From Trifolium pratense (Eukaryota; Streptophyta; Magnoliopsida; Fabales; Fabaceae), in contig NC_060061.1 in the NCBI RefSeq assembly GCF_020283565.1, positions 45,235,362 to 45,299,361 of the forward strand: a DNA stretch of 64,000 nt. Reading direction: 5' to 3'. The notes under the pieces are model-generated. The model was not told where the DNA came from and did not search any database. It saw only the letters and a list, made by a program, of their open reading frames with translations. The stretch's first letter is position 1. Every line of letters starts with the position of its first letter. Below, piece after piece: positions 49,994 to 60,296 of this stretch. A program made the position numbers and the translations under genes.

Positions 49994-50239
49994 TGAGTTT
50001 CTTTCTTCTTCTTTTTATCTTTTTTTGTTTGATTTGTTTGGATTAGGAATTTGAAGAGTAGAGGTGATTTTAGGTTGGATTTGTTGATTAGGGTTTTTTA
50101 GGGTAATTAGGGGTTTTGAGTTTTGATTTGTTTTTGTGTGATTTGTTTTTGTTTTAGTTTAATTTCCATTTCAATTTTGGTCTTCTATTCATTCTTTAAT
50201 GGATTCTCATTCCAATTTCCCCTTTGGTTTAGCTTCATT

Positions 50240-50351
50240 GTACGTTTAGAGTTTTCAAAGTCCTCTTTGCCGCTACAGCCGCCATCTTCGCATTCAGTCG
50301 CTGTTGGTTTTCTCCTCATCTTCATCTATCGTGCCGACACTTCTTAACCTA
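50240..50351 (+). other. Possible 5' UTR exon of the DUF3883-like gene
   Basis: A patch of higher GC (GCCGCTACAGCCGCCATCTTCGC) ends at CTACAG|GTATCT, a donor-like junction. It sits between the eIF4A fragment and the downstream gene and could be a non-coding first exon. This is inference only. Confidence 0.25.
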
Positions 50352-50829
50352 CAGGTATCTCTATTTCTTCAGTATATAGCTCCCAACTTATTTAATTTCA
50401 ATTTTCTGTGTTGTGTGATATTGTGTTTTCTAAAGTTCGATTTGTTTTGTCAATAGTTTTGTAATCAAGTTTAGATTTAGTTTCAATAAGTAGAGGCGTT
50501 TCTGTGCTGCAATTAACCTTGTTAAGAAAAGATTTTTATAAAAGAAAACAATACAATGGGAAAAAAAGGAAAAGTTGCCGGCACTTCTTAGCACCTTGGT
50601 TAGCTTTTGCTTTTTGCTGGCTGGTCTTCATTTGGACCTGTTGCAAGTGTTAGCTTTTCTCTTTCAGTTATGCGTTATAGTTCACAATAGAGTGATTGTG
50701 GTCGATAGGTAAAGGTTGGTGAGATCTCAATTAGGACAAACTAAAGAAATGTGGTCGATAGGTAAACGATTTCTTATTTTTCTACCACTAACCAAACTAT
50801 TTCTTTCTTTTATCTTTGCAACCGATACA

Positions 50830-53116
50830 ATGGAACCGGAATATGATGCTGAACTGAATTACCAGAAGTTTAACAAGTTCATTCGTCAACATAAGGAGAG
50901 TTTGAAGGATGAAAGAGTTTTGGAAGCCAATATAGACGAAGCTATAACATTCTATGGGGATGATGAGGTTACGCTTCGACCTGAGACTAAGGTTAACTCA
51001 TATTCCATCACCATCGCTGACCAAACAGAGTGGTATGAATATATTTTAACCCTAATCTTGGTTTATCTCTATTTTAATCTACATTATTCTATTTTTATTA
51101 TTTTATCTATATTTTTTTGTAGGGATCACTGTCATTGGACTTCTGGGGCGAAGTATGAAATGACTTTTGAACTTATTGAGGAGAAAAGTATATTGAAGAA
51201 GGCAAGAATCGCCGAAGCTCTCATTTTCGCCGTTAACCACCGTGACCCGAATAAATTAGTTTTATTCGACAAAGGTTCTCCTACTAAATCTGGTAAGCTT
51301 AAATTTTGGCACAACCAAGTTGGTCAACCTGGAAACGGTTTCTTTGATTCGAACGGGAATATTCTTCTGCGGGTTCAGCTTCAGTTATTGCCGTAAGTTT
51401 GAGACTAATTTAAGTTAGTACGAATAAACTCTAAACGTACACCCATTGAATAATTTGTTCTGTTCTGTTGTTGTTTTTTGATGTACAGCTACGGCCCTGA
51501 CCGGGAGGAGACATCTTTCCATTCTTTGCACAGGCAATTCCGCCTACAACTCTATTGGATCAAGAAGAAAGTGATTGACAAGTCATTTTCTAAACTGTTT
51601 GCATCTCATACAACCTACGTAGAAAAGGAATCACGTTCTGCTGATTGGGAGAGGTATATAACATGTTATTAATTTTATGAATTTTACTTAAATTAGCAGC
51701 AAAATGACACCTGTTATTTGTGCAGTTATCTGAAAGATTCAAGTCAGGAGTTAAAAGTGAGCAAAAAAAGATTATGGGAATACTTATGGAAATATTTTAA
51801 TAATGATTATTGTTTGATTGATATCATTAAGCATGGAATGAAGAAAACAAAGTCTTTTTTAAATCTAGTGGAAGCAGCTGACTATCACCTATCGGGTCCT
51901 CTTGGTGAATTCGTTGCCAAGCCTAAATACTTACCTATCCAAGAGTTAACCGAGGATTTGACACTGAATAATGTATTGAAATTTGAAAAGGACTTGGTAA
52001 GAAGTGGCTGGAATGTGTTTCTATTTATTTTTCTGAAGCTCACATTACATGACAGCTTTTTGAAGTTTCGTAAACAAACTGGACAACAAACCAATCAGGA
52101 AACTGAACATGTTCCAGCTCCAGGAGTTGACAGTGGTGGTTCTGCCAAAATTGAACATGTTTCAGCTCCAGCTGATAGTGTTGGTTGTTCCGAAACTAAA
52201 GCTGATGTTCCCGACAAGGGTGGTTCTGCGGCAGATATGATTTATGAAAACCAAGCTGGTGTGGACATTAAAGAATTATACTATGAGGTACTAGTTCCTG
52301 GCATTGCTGCTCTTGGTACAACATTAAACGAGGGTGTGAACAAGATAAGGGAAAAACATCACTTCACCCGTGAAGTATCAGTTATGGTAGATAGTTTGTT
52401 CACTAACGTCCAAGAAAATGCTTTGGAGGTATTTAATCAGGAAGTGAATAATAGCAGAATTGATGATCACAAGTTTGACGTGCAAAGTATAAAGTTCAAA
52501 CCAAAGCCTACCGTAAGTTCTTATTTTTTTATTGTATATCTTATTTATTTATTTTAAATTTCAGCGAGGTGTCAATCTAGTGTCGCTTCACTTGGTTTGG
52601 TTATTAGACTCCACCTGACAGACATCACTGTGTTTATTTCTAACCTTAAGAACATGGCAGGCTACCATCATGGTAGCTAGCCTTCAATCTTATTTATTTA
52701 TTTTGTTGTTGTTGTAGGCTAAGATCAAAGATGACACAGAATTGGAAGCCGAAGCCCGCAGGATTGGGAGATTGGGGGAAAAGTATGCATATGAATATTA
52801 CAAGGACAGATACAATAATGTCCTCTGGGTGAATGAAGATGATGAAGTATTTCAACCATTTGACTTGACTGGTTTTGATAAGAAAAACAATTCCAAATTT
52901 TTTATCGAAGCCAAGGCCACCATTCATAAAAGAAAGAAATGGTTTCATATTTCCCCGGCTGAGTATCATTGGGCTATGAAGAAACAGTCAAATTATATTA
53001 TTGCTCATGTTTACATAGATGAGAAGGAGGGGGCAGAACCAAAATTCACGGTGACAGAATTTATTAATCCTACTGGTCGTAATAGTTTGCTAAAACTCTG
53101 TATGAGGTACAAGTAA
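50830..53116 (+). CDS. Protein with C-terminal DUF3883 (NO VEIN C-terminal-like) nuclease-fold domain
   Basis: Five exons are inferred: 50830-51032, 51123-51392, 51489-51653, 51726-52512 and 52718-53116. Introns are GT-AG with matching phases, giving 607 residues. The last 132 residues resemble DUF3883: RRIGRLGEKYAYEYY, VLWVNEDDE, FDLTGF, KFFIEAKAT and WFHISPAEYHWA. The Asp near residue 524 and the E-A-K at 539-541 fit a PD-(D/E)xK-type site. Arabidopsis NO VEIN, needed for vascular patterning and auxin-dependent development, ends in this domain. The first 475 residues are unfamiliar; residues about 325-380 are a low-complexity linker containing two GSA/EHV-like repeats. An in-frame ATG at 50747 would add 28 hydrophobic residues; I prefer 50830 because a GGTAAACG...TTTGCAAC stretch just upstream may be a 5' UTR intron. 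Exons 2 (part) to 5 lie in the palindrome's left arm. Confidence 0.7.
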
Positions 53117-53232
53117 TTGTAATGACTGTTGACATATTGTGTCAAATTAAACATTGCCAACCTGGCTATATTTGGTGCATGCATCTGTCTAACTTCCTTT
53201 TCCTAATTAGTATTTATTTATCATATCATAGT
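51178..53232 (+). repeat. Left arm of a 2.1-kb palindrome
   Basis: Read against the reverse complement of 53255-55403, this arm is colinear from inside exon 2 of the DUF3883-like gene to beyond its stop. Length differences are explained by a 97-bp tandem duplication in the other arm and one extra TTG here (near 52710). I noticed three substitutions in coding sequence, two of them changing an amino acid. Identity is therefore well above 99 percent where I compared it. Confidence 0.93.
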
Positions 53233-53254
53233 ATTTATTTATCACCTTATTATT
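53233..53254. other. 22-nt spacer at the palindrome centre
   Basis: ATTTATTTATCACCTTATTATT separates the two arms and is the only unpaired stretch between them. In RNA it would form the loop of a hairpin; in DNA it would be the tip of a cruciform. Confidence 0.9.
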
Positions 53255-53306
53255 ACTATGATATGATAAATAAATACTAATTAGGAAAAGGAAGTTAGAC
53301 AGATGC

Positions 53307-53500
53307 ATGCACCAAATATAGCCAGGTTGGCAATGTTTAATTTGACACAATATGTCAACAGTCATTACAATTACTTGTACCTCATACAGAGTTTTAGCAA
53401 ACTATGCACCAAATATAGCCAGGTTGGCAATGTTTAATTTGACACAATATGTCAACAGTCATTACAATTACTTGTACCTCATACAGAGTTTTAGCAAACT
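53307..53500. repeat. 97-bp perfect tandem duplication in the right arm
   Basis: Bases 53307-53403 recur exactly at 53404-53500. The unit covers part of the 3' UTR, the stop codon and the last codons of the inverted DUF3883-like gene. The left arm has one copy only, so the duplication arose after the arms formed. Confidence 0.95.
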
Positions 53501-55403
53501 ATTACGACCAGTAGGATTAATAAATTCTGTCACCGTGAATTTTGGTTCTGCCCCCTCCTTCTCATCTATGTAAACATGAGCAATAATATAATTTGACTGT
53601 TTCTTCATAGCCCAATGATACTCAGCCGGGGAAATATGAAACCATTTCTTTCTTTTATGAATGGTGGCCTTGGCTTCGATAAAAAATTTGGAATTGTTTT
53701 TCTTATCAAAACCAGTCAAGTCAAATGGTTGAAATACCTCATCATCTTCATTCACCCAGAGGACATTATTGTATCTGTCCTTGTAATATTCATATGCATA
53801 CTTTTCCCCCAATCTCCCAATCCTGCGGGCTTCGGCTTCCAATTCTGTGTCATCTTTGATCTTAGCCTACAACAACAAAATAAATAAATAAGATTGAAGG
53901 CTAGCTACCATGATGGTAGCCTGCCATGTTCTTAAGGTTAGAAATAAACACAGTGATGTCTGTCAGGTGGAGTCTAATAACCAAACCAAGTGAAGCGACA
54001 CTAGATTGACACCTCGCTGAAATTTAAAATAAATAAATAAGATATACAATAAAAAAATAAGAACTTACGGTAGGCTTTGGTTTGAACTTTATACTTTGCA
54101 CGTCAAACTTGTGATCATCAATTCTGCTATTATTCACTTCCTGATTAAATACCTCCAAAGCATTTTCTTGGACGTTAGTGAACAAACTATCTACCATAAC
54201 TGATACTTCACGGGTGAAGTGATGTTTTTCCCTTATCTTGTTCACACCCTCGTTTAATGTTGTACCAAGAGCAGCAATGCCAGGAACTAGTACCTCATAG
54301 TATAATTCTTTAATGTCCACACCAGCTTGGTTTTCATAAATCATATCTGCCGCAGAACCACCCTTGTCGGGAACATCAGCTTTAGTTTCGGAACAACCAA
54401 CACTATCAGCTGGAGCTGAAACATGTTCAATTTTGGCAGAACCACCACTGTCAACTCCTGGAGCTGAAACATGTTCAGTTTCCTGATTGGTTTGTTGTCC
54501 AGTTTGTTTACGAAACTTCAAAAAGCTGTCATGTAATGTGAGCTTCAGAAAAATAAATAGAAACACATTCCAGCCACTTCTTACCAAGTCCTTTTCAAAT
54601 TTCAATACATTATTCAGTGTCAAATCCTCGGTTAACTCTTGGATAGGTAAGTATTTAGGCTTGGCAACGAATTCACCAAGAGGACCCGATAGGTGATAGT
54701 CAGCTGCTTCCACTAGATTTAAAAAAGACTTTGTTTTCTTCATTCCATGCTTAATGATATCAATCAAACAATAATCATTATTAAAATATTTCCATAAGTA
54801 TTCCCATAATCTTTTTTTGCTCACTTTTAACTCCTGACTTGAATCTTTCAGATAACTGCACAAATAACAGGTGTCATTTTGCTGCTAATTTAAGTAAAAT
54901 TCATAAAATTAATAACATGTTATATACCTCTCCCAATCAGGAGAACGTGATTCCTTTTCTACGTAGGTTGTATGAGATGCAAACAGTTTAGAAAATGACT
55001 TGTCAATCACTTTCTTCTTGATCCAATAGAGTTGTAGGCGGAATTGCCTGTGCAAAGAATGGAAAGATGTCTCCTCCCGGTCAGGGCCGTAGCTGTACAT
55101 CAAAAAACAACAACAGAACAGAACAAATTATTCAATGGGTGTACGTTTAGAGTTTATTCGTACTAACTTAAATTAGTCTCAAACTTACGGCAATAACTGA
55201 AGCTGAACCCGCAGAAGAATATTCCCGTTCGAATCAAAGAAACCGTTTCCAGGTTGACCAACTTGGTTGTGCCAAAATTTAAGCTTACCAGATTTAGTAG
55301 GAGAACCTTTGTCGAATAAAACTAATTTATTCGGGTCACGGTGGTTAACGGCGAAAATGAGAGCTTCGGCGATTCTTGCCTTCTTCAATATACTTTTCTC
55401 CTC
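53468..55403 (-). pseudogene. Inverted, 5'-truncated copy of the DUF3883-like gene
   Basis: The mirrored exons lie at 55403-55189 (partial exon 2), 55092-54928, 54855-54069 and 53866-53468. All splice sites and frames are kept. Compared with the left copy I see one Pro to Ser change in the linker, one Ala to Pro change near the end of exon 3 and a silent change in exon 5. Exon 1 and the first part of exon 2 are missing, with no promoter of its own. The truncation point abuts FAR1-like sequence on the opposite strand. The retained open frames reflect a recent origin rather than function. Its transcript strand is antisense to read-through from the left gene. Confidence 0.85.
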
Positions 55404-57106
55404 AAACATTGTTCACTGACCAAGACAGAGCAATGGCTAAAGCGCTAGCTGAGGTGATGCCGGAGACTCGACATGGGTTATGTACATGGCATTTGATGCA
55501 AAATGGAATTAAAAATCTTGGACCAAAATTATTGAAAAGAGGAAATCATTTCATGTCTAGCTTTGCAAAATGCATGTATGAATATGAACAAGAAGTGAAG
55601 TTTGAGTTAGCTTGGAGTAAGTTAGTTGCTGATTTTGATGTCTTTGAAGAAAATTGGGTGAAGACAATGTATGCTCTAAAGGAAAAATGGGCAGCATGCT
55701 ACATGAAGGAAGTAATCACTTTAGGAATGCGAAGCACTCAACTTAGTGAGAGTTTGAATTCCAATTTTAAGGCTTACATGAAGCCGAACATCAATATTAT
55801 CCAATTCTTCAATCACTTTGAAAGTGTTGTTGAGGAGAAGCGTTATAATGAGTTAGTTAGTGAATACGAGTCTCGACACAAACTACCAAAGCTAAGGTAT
55901 AACTATTCATCAATTCTGATGCAACTTGCACAAATATACACTCCTACAGTTTTTGAGGTATTTCATGAAGAATTTTCATTATTTTTTGCTACTTGCATAC
56001 GAGAAAGAAATGTATCTCAATTTCCTTTTGAATATGTTATCACCTCAATCAATGATGAAGGAGAGTGGAGAGTGTTATTTGATCCTATACAAATCTCCAT
56101 ATCATGCAATTGTAGAAAGTTTGAGACTTTTGGAATACTTTGTTGTCATGCTTTGAAGGTGTTTGAGGCAAATGATGTTAAATTTGTCTCTGAGAAATAC
56201 ATTCTAAAGAGGTGGACAAAGGATGCACGAAGTGGTATAATACATGACATACATGCTAATGAAGTTGTGGAAAATCCCAAACTATCTATTGCACAACGAT
56301 ATAGACAACTTTGCTCCATTATGATTAAATTTGTTGCTGACGTGTCCTCTTCTGAGAGTTTATCTCAGCTTGCAAAAGAAGGATTGCAGGACTTATATAA
56401 GAAGGTGATGGATGCTCGGTTAAAAGAAAATTCAACATGTAATGATCAAGGTGATGTTCCAATACCAACGACAGTGTATGTCACAGAAGCAAGCGGGTTC
56501 AAGCAACGACCTGGGTTAAAAAGACAAAAAAGATTAAAGAGCTGCCTTGAACTTTCGCGCCAGAAAAAAAGGCAAAAACCAACTATAAAACCTTCTTCAA
56601 CGCAACAATCTAATGTATACAAGTTTATGATACTAGCAACATTACTTTGCCTTTTTGTGGATTTATTATGTCTTAATTTTCATTTTCATTGAAGGGTATC
56701 AAATCTCTAAGTCAAGTAGAATGTACAAGTACAACAGCTAGTTTGGCACATCCTACATATTCTTACTCTCAAACTACAAGACATTTGCCAACTCAACAAT
56801 TTGTGGTAAACTAGTTTTATGGTAACATGCAAATAGTTTGGCACATCCTGTATATGCTTTATTTATGAGTTTAATTTTTTATGTTTATTGAAGGATATTG
56901 AATCTCCAAGTCAAATGGAATGTGCAACATCTAGTTTGGAACATCCAGCATATGTGCTCTCTCAAACCACTGAAAATCAATTTAGCTTCACTGAGTTATT
57001 GATGGTAAGATCTCTAATTAATGGTTTAAAAAATTGTCTCTATATGTAGCTTATGATAATAACCTCTTTTACTTTTGTATTGTAGGAGTCACATGTAGAT
57101 AAATGA
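55404..57106 (+). pseudogene. FAR1/FHY3-like MULE-transposase-derived gene, 5'-truncated
   Basis: Four exon segments are inferred: 55404-56614, 56695-56805, 56894-57004 and 57086-57106 with a TGA stop. The frame enters at LFTDQDRAMAKAL, the middle of the MULE transposase domain (the TDQD acidic position), and continues through GLCTWHLMQN and LSESLNSNFKAYM. A SWIM zinc finger follows (CNCRKFETFGILCCHALKV), then a basic C-terminus (KRQKRLKSC). FAR1/FHY3 proteins are domesticated Mutator-like transposases that act as transcription factors in light signalling. Here the N-terminal FAR1 zinc finger and the first half of the transposase core are gone, replaced at 55403 by the palindrome arm. An open frame reads across the junction from ATG 55376, adding nine foreign codons. 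Confidence 0.85.
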
Positions 57107-57671
57107 ATATCAGTCAAGGTTACAAATCTCAATGGAAAGATCATATCAGACCAATATTTTCATTTTGGATTTTGTTTTGTAATGTGTTTATTGTAGAATA
57201 GAAATCACATTAGCCCACAAACTTGAATATGTATGCTTACTGTTACTATAACAGAGCATCTTTTGAACAATGAGTTTATTGTGGTGCTTCATATATATTT
57301 GCAAACTCAATATGAAATTAAAGGTCATTATAATTAGTTCTTCAAACTCAAATTATGATTAATTACAATCTAGAAACAATATAGAAGTTTTACTTCACTT
57401 GTTTTAAAAAAAAAAAAATATACAACGCTTGCTTCACCATGACAAATTCACCTCCAGCCCTTGACAACTAAAACCCAAAGAAAATAAATCGTGTGATGTC
57501 AAAATAGTCGCACCACTGGCTTGATAGTTGATACAGTGAAATTATTACTATTTGGTTGCTTTTTTCTATTTATTTATTTTCTGATTCTTTTCCTTTGACT
57601 TTATTGGTATGTTATTTTTATAAAGATGTGTGGTTGTAAGTTGTTAAAAGATATATGTGGTGGGTATTAAA
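57107..57671. other. 3' flank of the FAR1-like relic, no gene seen
   Basis: Probably 3' UTR followed by AT-rich spacer. No transposon terminus was identified. Confidence 0.45.
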
Positions 57672-57720
57672 TTGACTGCAGTGACTGCACACTCAAAGTG
57701 AATTCACTGAATCCATATCC
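57672..57720 (+). repeat. 49-bp direct repeat, right copy
   Basis: Partner of 49221-49269, 8.45 kb away in the same orientation. The flanking sequence on either side of the two copies is not obviously similar. Confidence 0.85.
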
Positions 57721-60296
57721 GGGTTTGGGCCAAGTTAAAACTATTATTCAAAACTAAAAAGTACAAAGTTTTTATAATAAAAAATTATTAAAGGATTAAA
57801 ACTAATTGTAGTTGTTAAAATAGTTAAGTTGGGTATAATTTCATTAAATAAAAGTATATTATTGGAAAAGAAATTAAATGTTACATTGATATTCTAAAAG
57901 TGATAATTTATTTTGAGATAGAGAAAAAAAATGCTAAAGTGACAATTAAAATGTGACGGGGTAGATAAGTTAACGACTGACACATAATATATTTTATATT
58001 CGCTTTCATCCATGCAAGAAACCGCGCTATACTCACCTTTTAGATGAAATGTTAAACTGAAAACCAACGATTATTGATATCAAAAGTAAATATTCTTTAA
58101 ATTGACTCTGACTAGGACAAACATCAACAATCATAATAATGTTGAATTTTATCAATACATTCTTCATCACCAGTTTGCAAGGAATAAATGACTTTGTTTA
58201 CACCCTTAGTTACGTGCTTAAACAAATACTTGATACAATTTGAGCTTGATACTTCATGATGACGATTAGGTTATATATATGGACCAACACTTCAATTGTC
58301 CAACTTGACATCATTTTTCACAACAATAACACCTGCACCTCGACGCCTATATACATGATAACCATTATCATTGAAAGACATCCAACTTACAAACTTTTTT
58401 AGGATAAAACTTTGAACAACGACGATACTTGGAGCAATTAGAATTAGGTCTTGCAAACCCATAAGGTCCATGAATTATGAAACTTGTCACTACATAAAAT
58501 AATTTCAGAAAGAACTATTTGATCAGGTAACTCGGAGAATATTACTAAATTAATAGACTCATGGATTCAAGTTGTGTATTGCCTCATAGAGTAGTTTCCT
58601 TTTGTTAACTAAATTAATTAATAATTAATAGACTCGGGGCATATTACTAAATTAAAAGGGTGACAAGAAATTAAGTTGTATGAAGCATTTCATTTTGTTA
58701 ACTTGGTTTGATGTAAATGAGAAATTTCTTTATAGTTTACCCTAATAAAATATTCGTACATAAATCAGCTATATAGAAGGGATATTTTATCATTTATTAA
58801 CAATTTTCTAATGTTTTTATAGGAAAAAACCCCATATCTTCTAGACTAGAAAAGTAAAAATATATTTGAGGTCCATTAAACAACGCTTGATTAGATGTGT
58901 ATTTATATTTTGTTATATTTGGAGAATATTTTAATTTCTGCAAGTAAGTTCTATATTTGGAGAAGATTTTAATTTCTGCAAGTAAATATAGTACAACCAA
59001 ATGAATATCTAAAGAAGTTCTATATTTGCATCATAGAGTAGTTTCCTAAAGTCAGTTGAGTTATTTAAAGTGAGGAGTTAAATTATTGTATTTTTTTTAT
59101 CAAACAATTTACTATCCAATTGTAAACTTTCCGGTTAATGGACAAGATGGCCAATCTGAATCACAATGGCAACTAGGGTTAGATCATTTTCTTTTGGGAA
59201 AATTTGAGGTATCTTAGTACACACATAAATGCGTCCCAATGAGCTTATCAAGGGGACCCCATAAACTGTGACTTAAGATTTGGACATAAGCCTAAGATAG
59301 TGTGGAGGGCCTGAATTAAGAGCAGTTTTTTATTCTTTTCCATCGGAAATGTAGATAGTTTGCAATCTAACATTTTGCACTCACTTATCAAGAGTATATT
59401 TTCGCTGACATATGAACATGCCAAATGGTCGGCTAGCTAGTTCAATATCAAGAGCTCAATTCTCTGTCGCATGCATATTTGAAATATATGATAATTATTA
59501 TCTCAACAAAGAACGTAGTAGTGTTCAGCTACGCCCTTACATAGAGTAGAGTACAAGAAAGGAAGATTCAGATTTCTTTCTGATCCTTAATCATGAGGAC
59601 ACAATTTAGGTACATCATCTTTCCAAACAATATTTGAGAGAACCTTCTAAAGAACATGTTCTTGTTTAACTGTTACTTTCTAAATAGGTAGCTACTTCAT
59701 ACATCTCATGACCAGTTTTTTTTTCTTTTCCCCTTACATATGTTCGGTGGATTGTCAAACACAATGCTTCGCCTACATTTTTCTTTCCTTTTTTGTTCGA
59801 CTTCTTTTCAATTTGAAAGAGGGTAACTCAATTTTATTCCTGCATCCATTAAATAAATAATTAGAATATGATCAGCCTGAACAGTCTAGCAACACTATTG
59901 TATCACACTTTTATTAACTAATTTTGCCTATTGTATCACACTTTTATTATCAACTAATTTTGCCGCAGCCACAGACAGTAGAGTTTCTATCAAGTAGTTA
60001 ACAAAAATAAGAAAAACCCATCTATTTACAGCAAATATCAAGTTTACCTTTTGCTTCTCAAATTTTTTTCATGGACTTCTTTTAAGTTCGATCGAGCTCA
60101 CTTTGAGTGAAGTTCTTCTCAATTTTATTCCTGCATCCATCCATTAAATAAATAATTAGAATATGATCAGCCTGCACGGTCTACTGGATATCATGCCAAA
60201 AGCCTAGCAACACTATTGTATCACACTTTTACTATTAACTAAGTTTTTAAATTAACCAGTCACACAAATACTTAATATAAAGAAACAAGACCCAGG
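57721..60296. other. AT-rich intergenic DNA with local duplications
   Basis: A tandem repeat of about 37 bp (ATATTTGGAGAA(T/G)ATTTTAATTTCTGCAAGTAA) lies at about 58914-58987. Direct repeats of about 100 bp are listed separately. No gene is supported. Confidence 0.5.
59829..60245. repeat. Pair of direct repeats of about 100 bp
   Basis: CAATTTTATTCCTGCATCCA through AATATGATCAGCCTG and on to CTAGCAACACTATTGTATCA occurs at 59829-59930 and again at 60118-60240. The second copy has an extra ATCC unit and about 20 bp inserted after CAGCCTGCACGGTCTA. The copies lie just downstream of the minus-strand gene's stop. Confidence 0.8.

Larger units (their letters stand above)
53255..55403 (-). repeat. Right arm of the 2.1-kb palindrome
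   Basis: Inverted copy of 51178-53232. It contains a private 97-bp tandem duplication (53307-53500). It ends abruptly at 55403, inside exon 2 of the duplicated gene, where FAR1-like coding sequence begins. Confidence 0.93.

Noticed and set aside
51178..55403. Terminal inverted repeats of one large transposon
   Set aside because: The arms contain exons with conserved splicing and end within a coding exon, not at transposon termini, and no TSD flanks 51178 and 55403. A gene inversion duplication explains it better.
55376..56692. Intact 438-residue transposase starting at ATG 55376
   Set aside because: The first nine codons come from the palindrome arm in antisense. The FAR1 homology begins in mid-domain, so this ATG is accidental and the gene is truncated.
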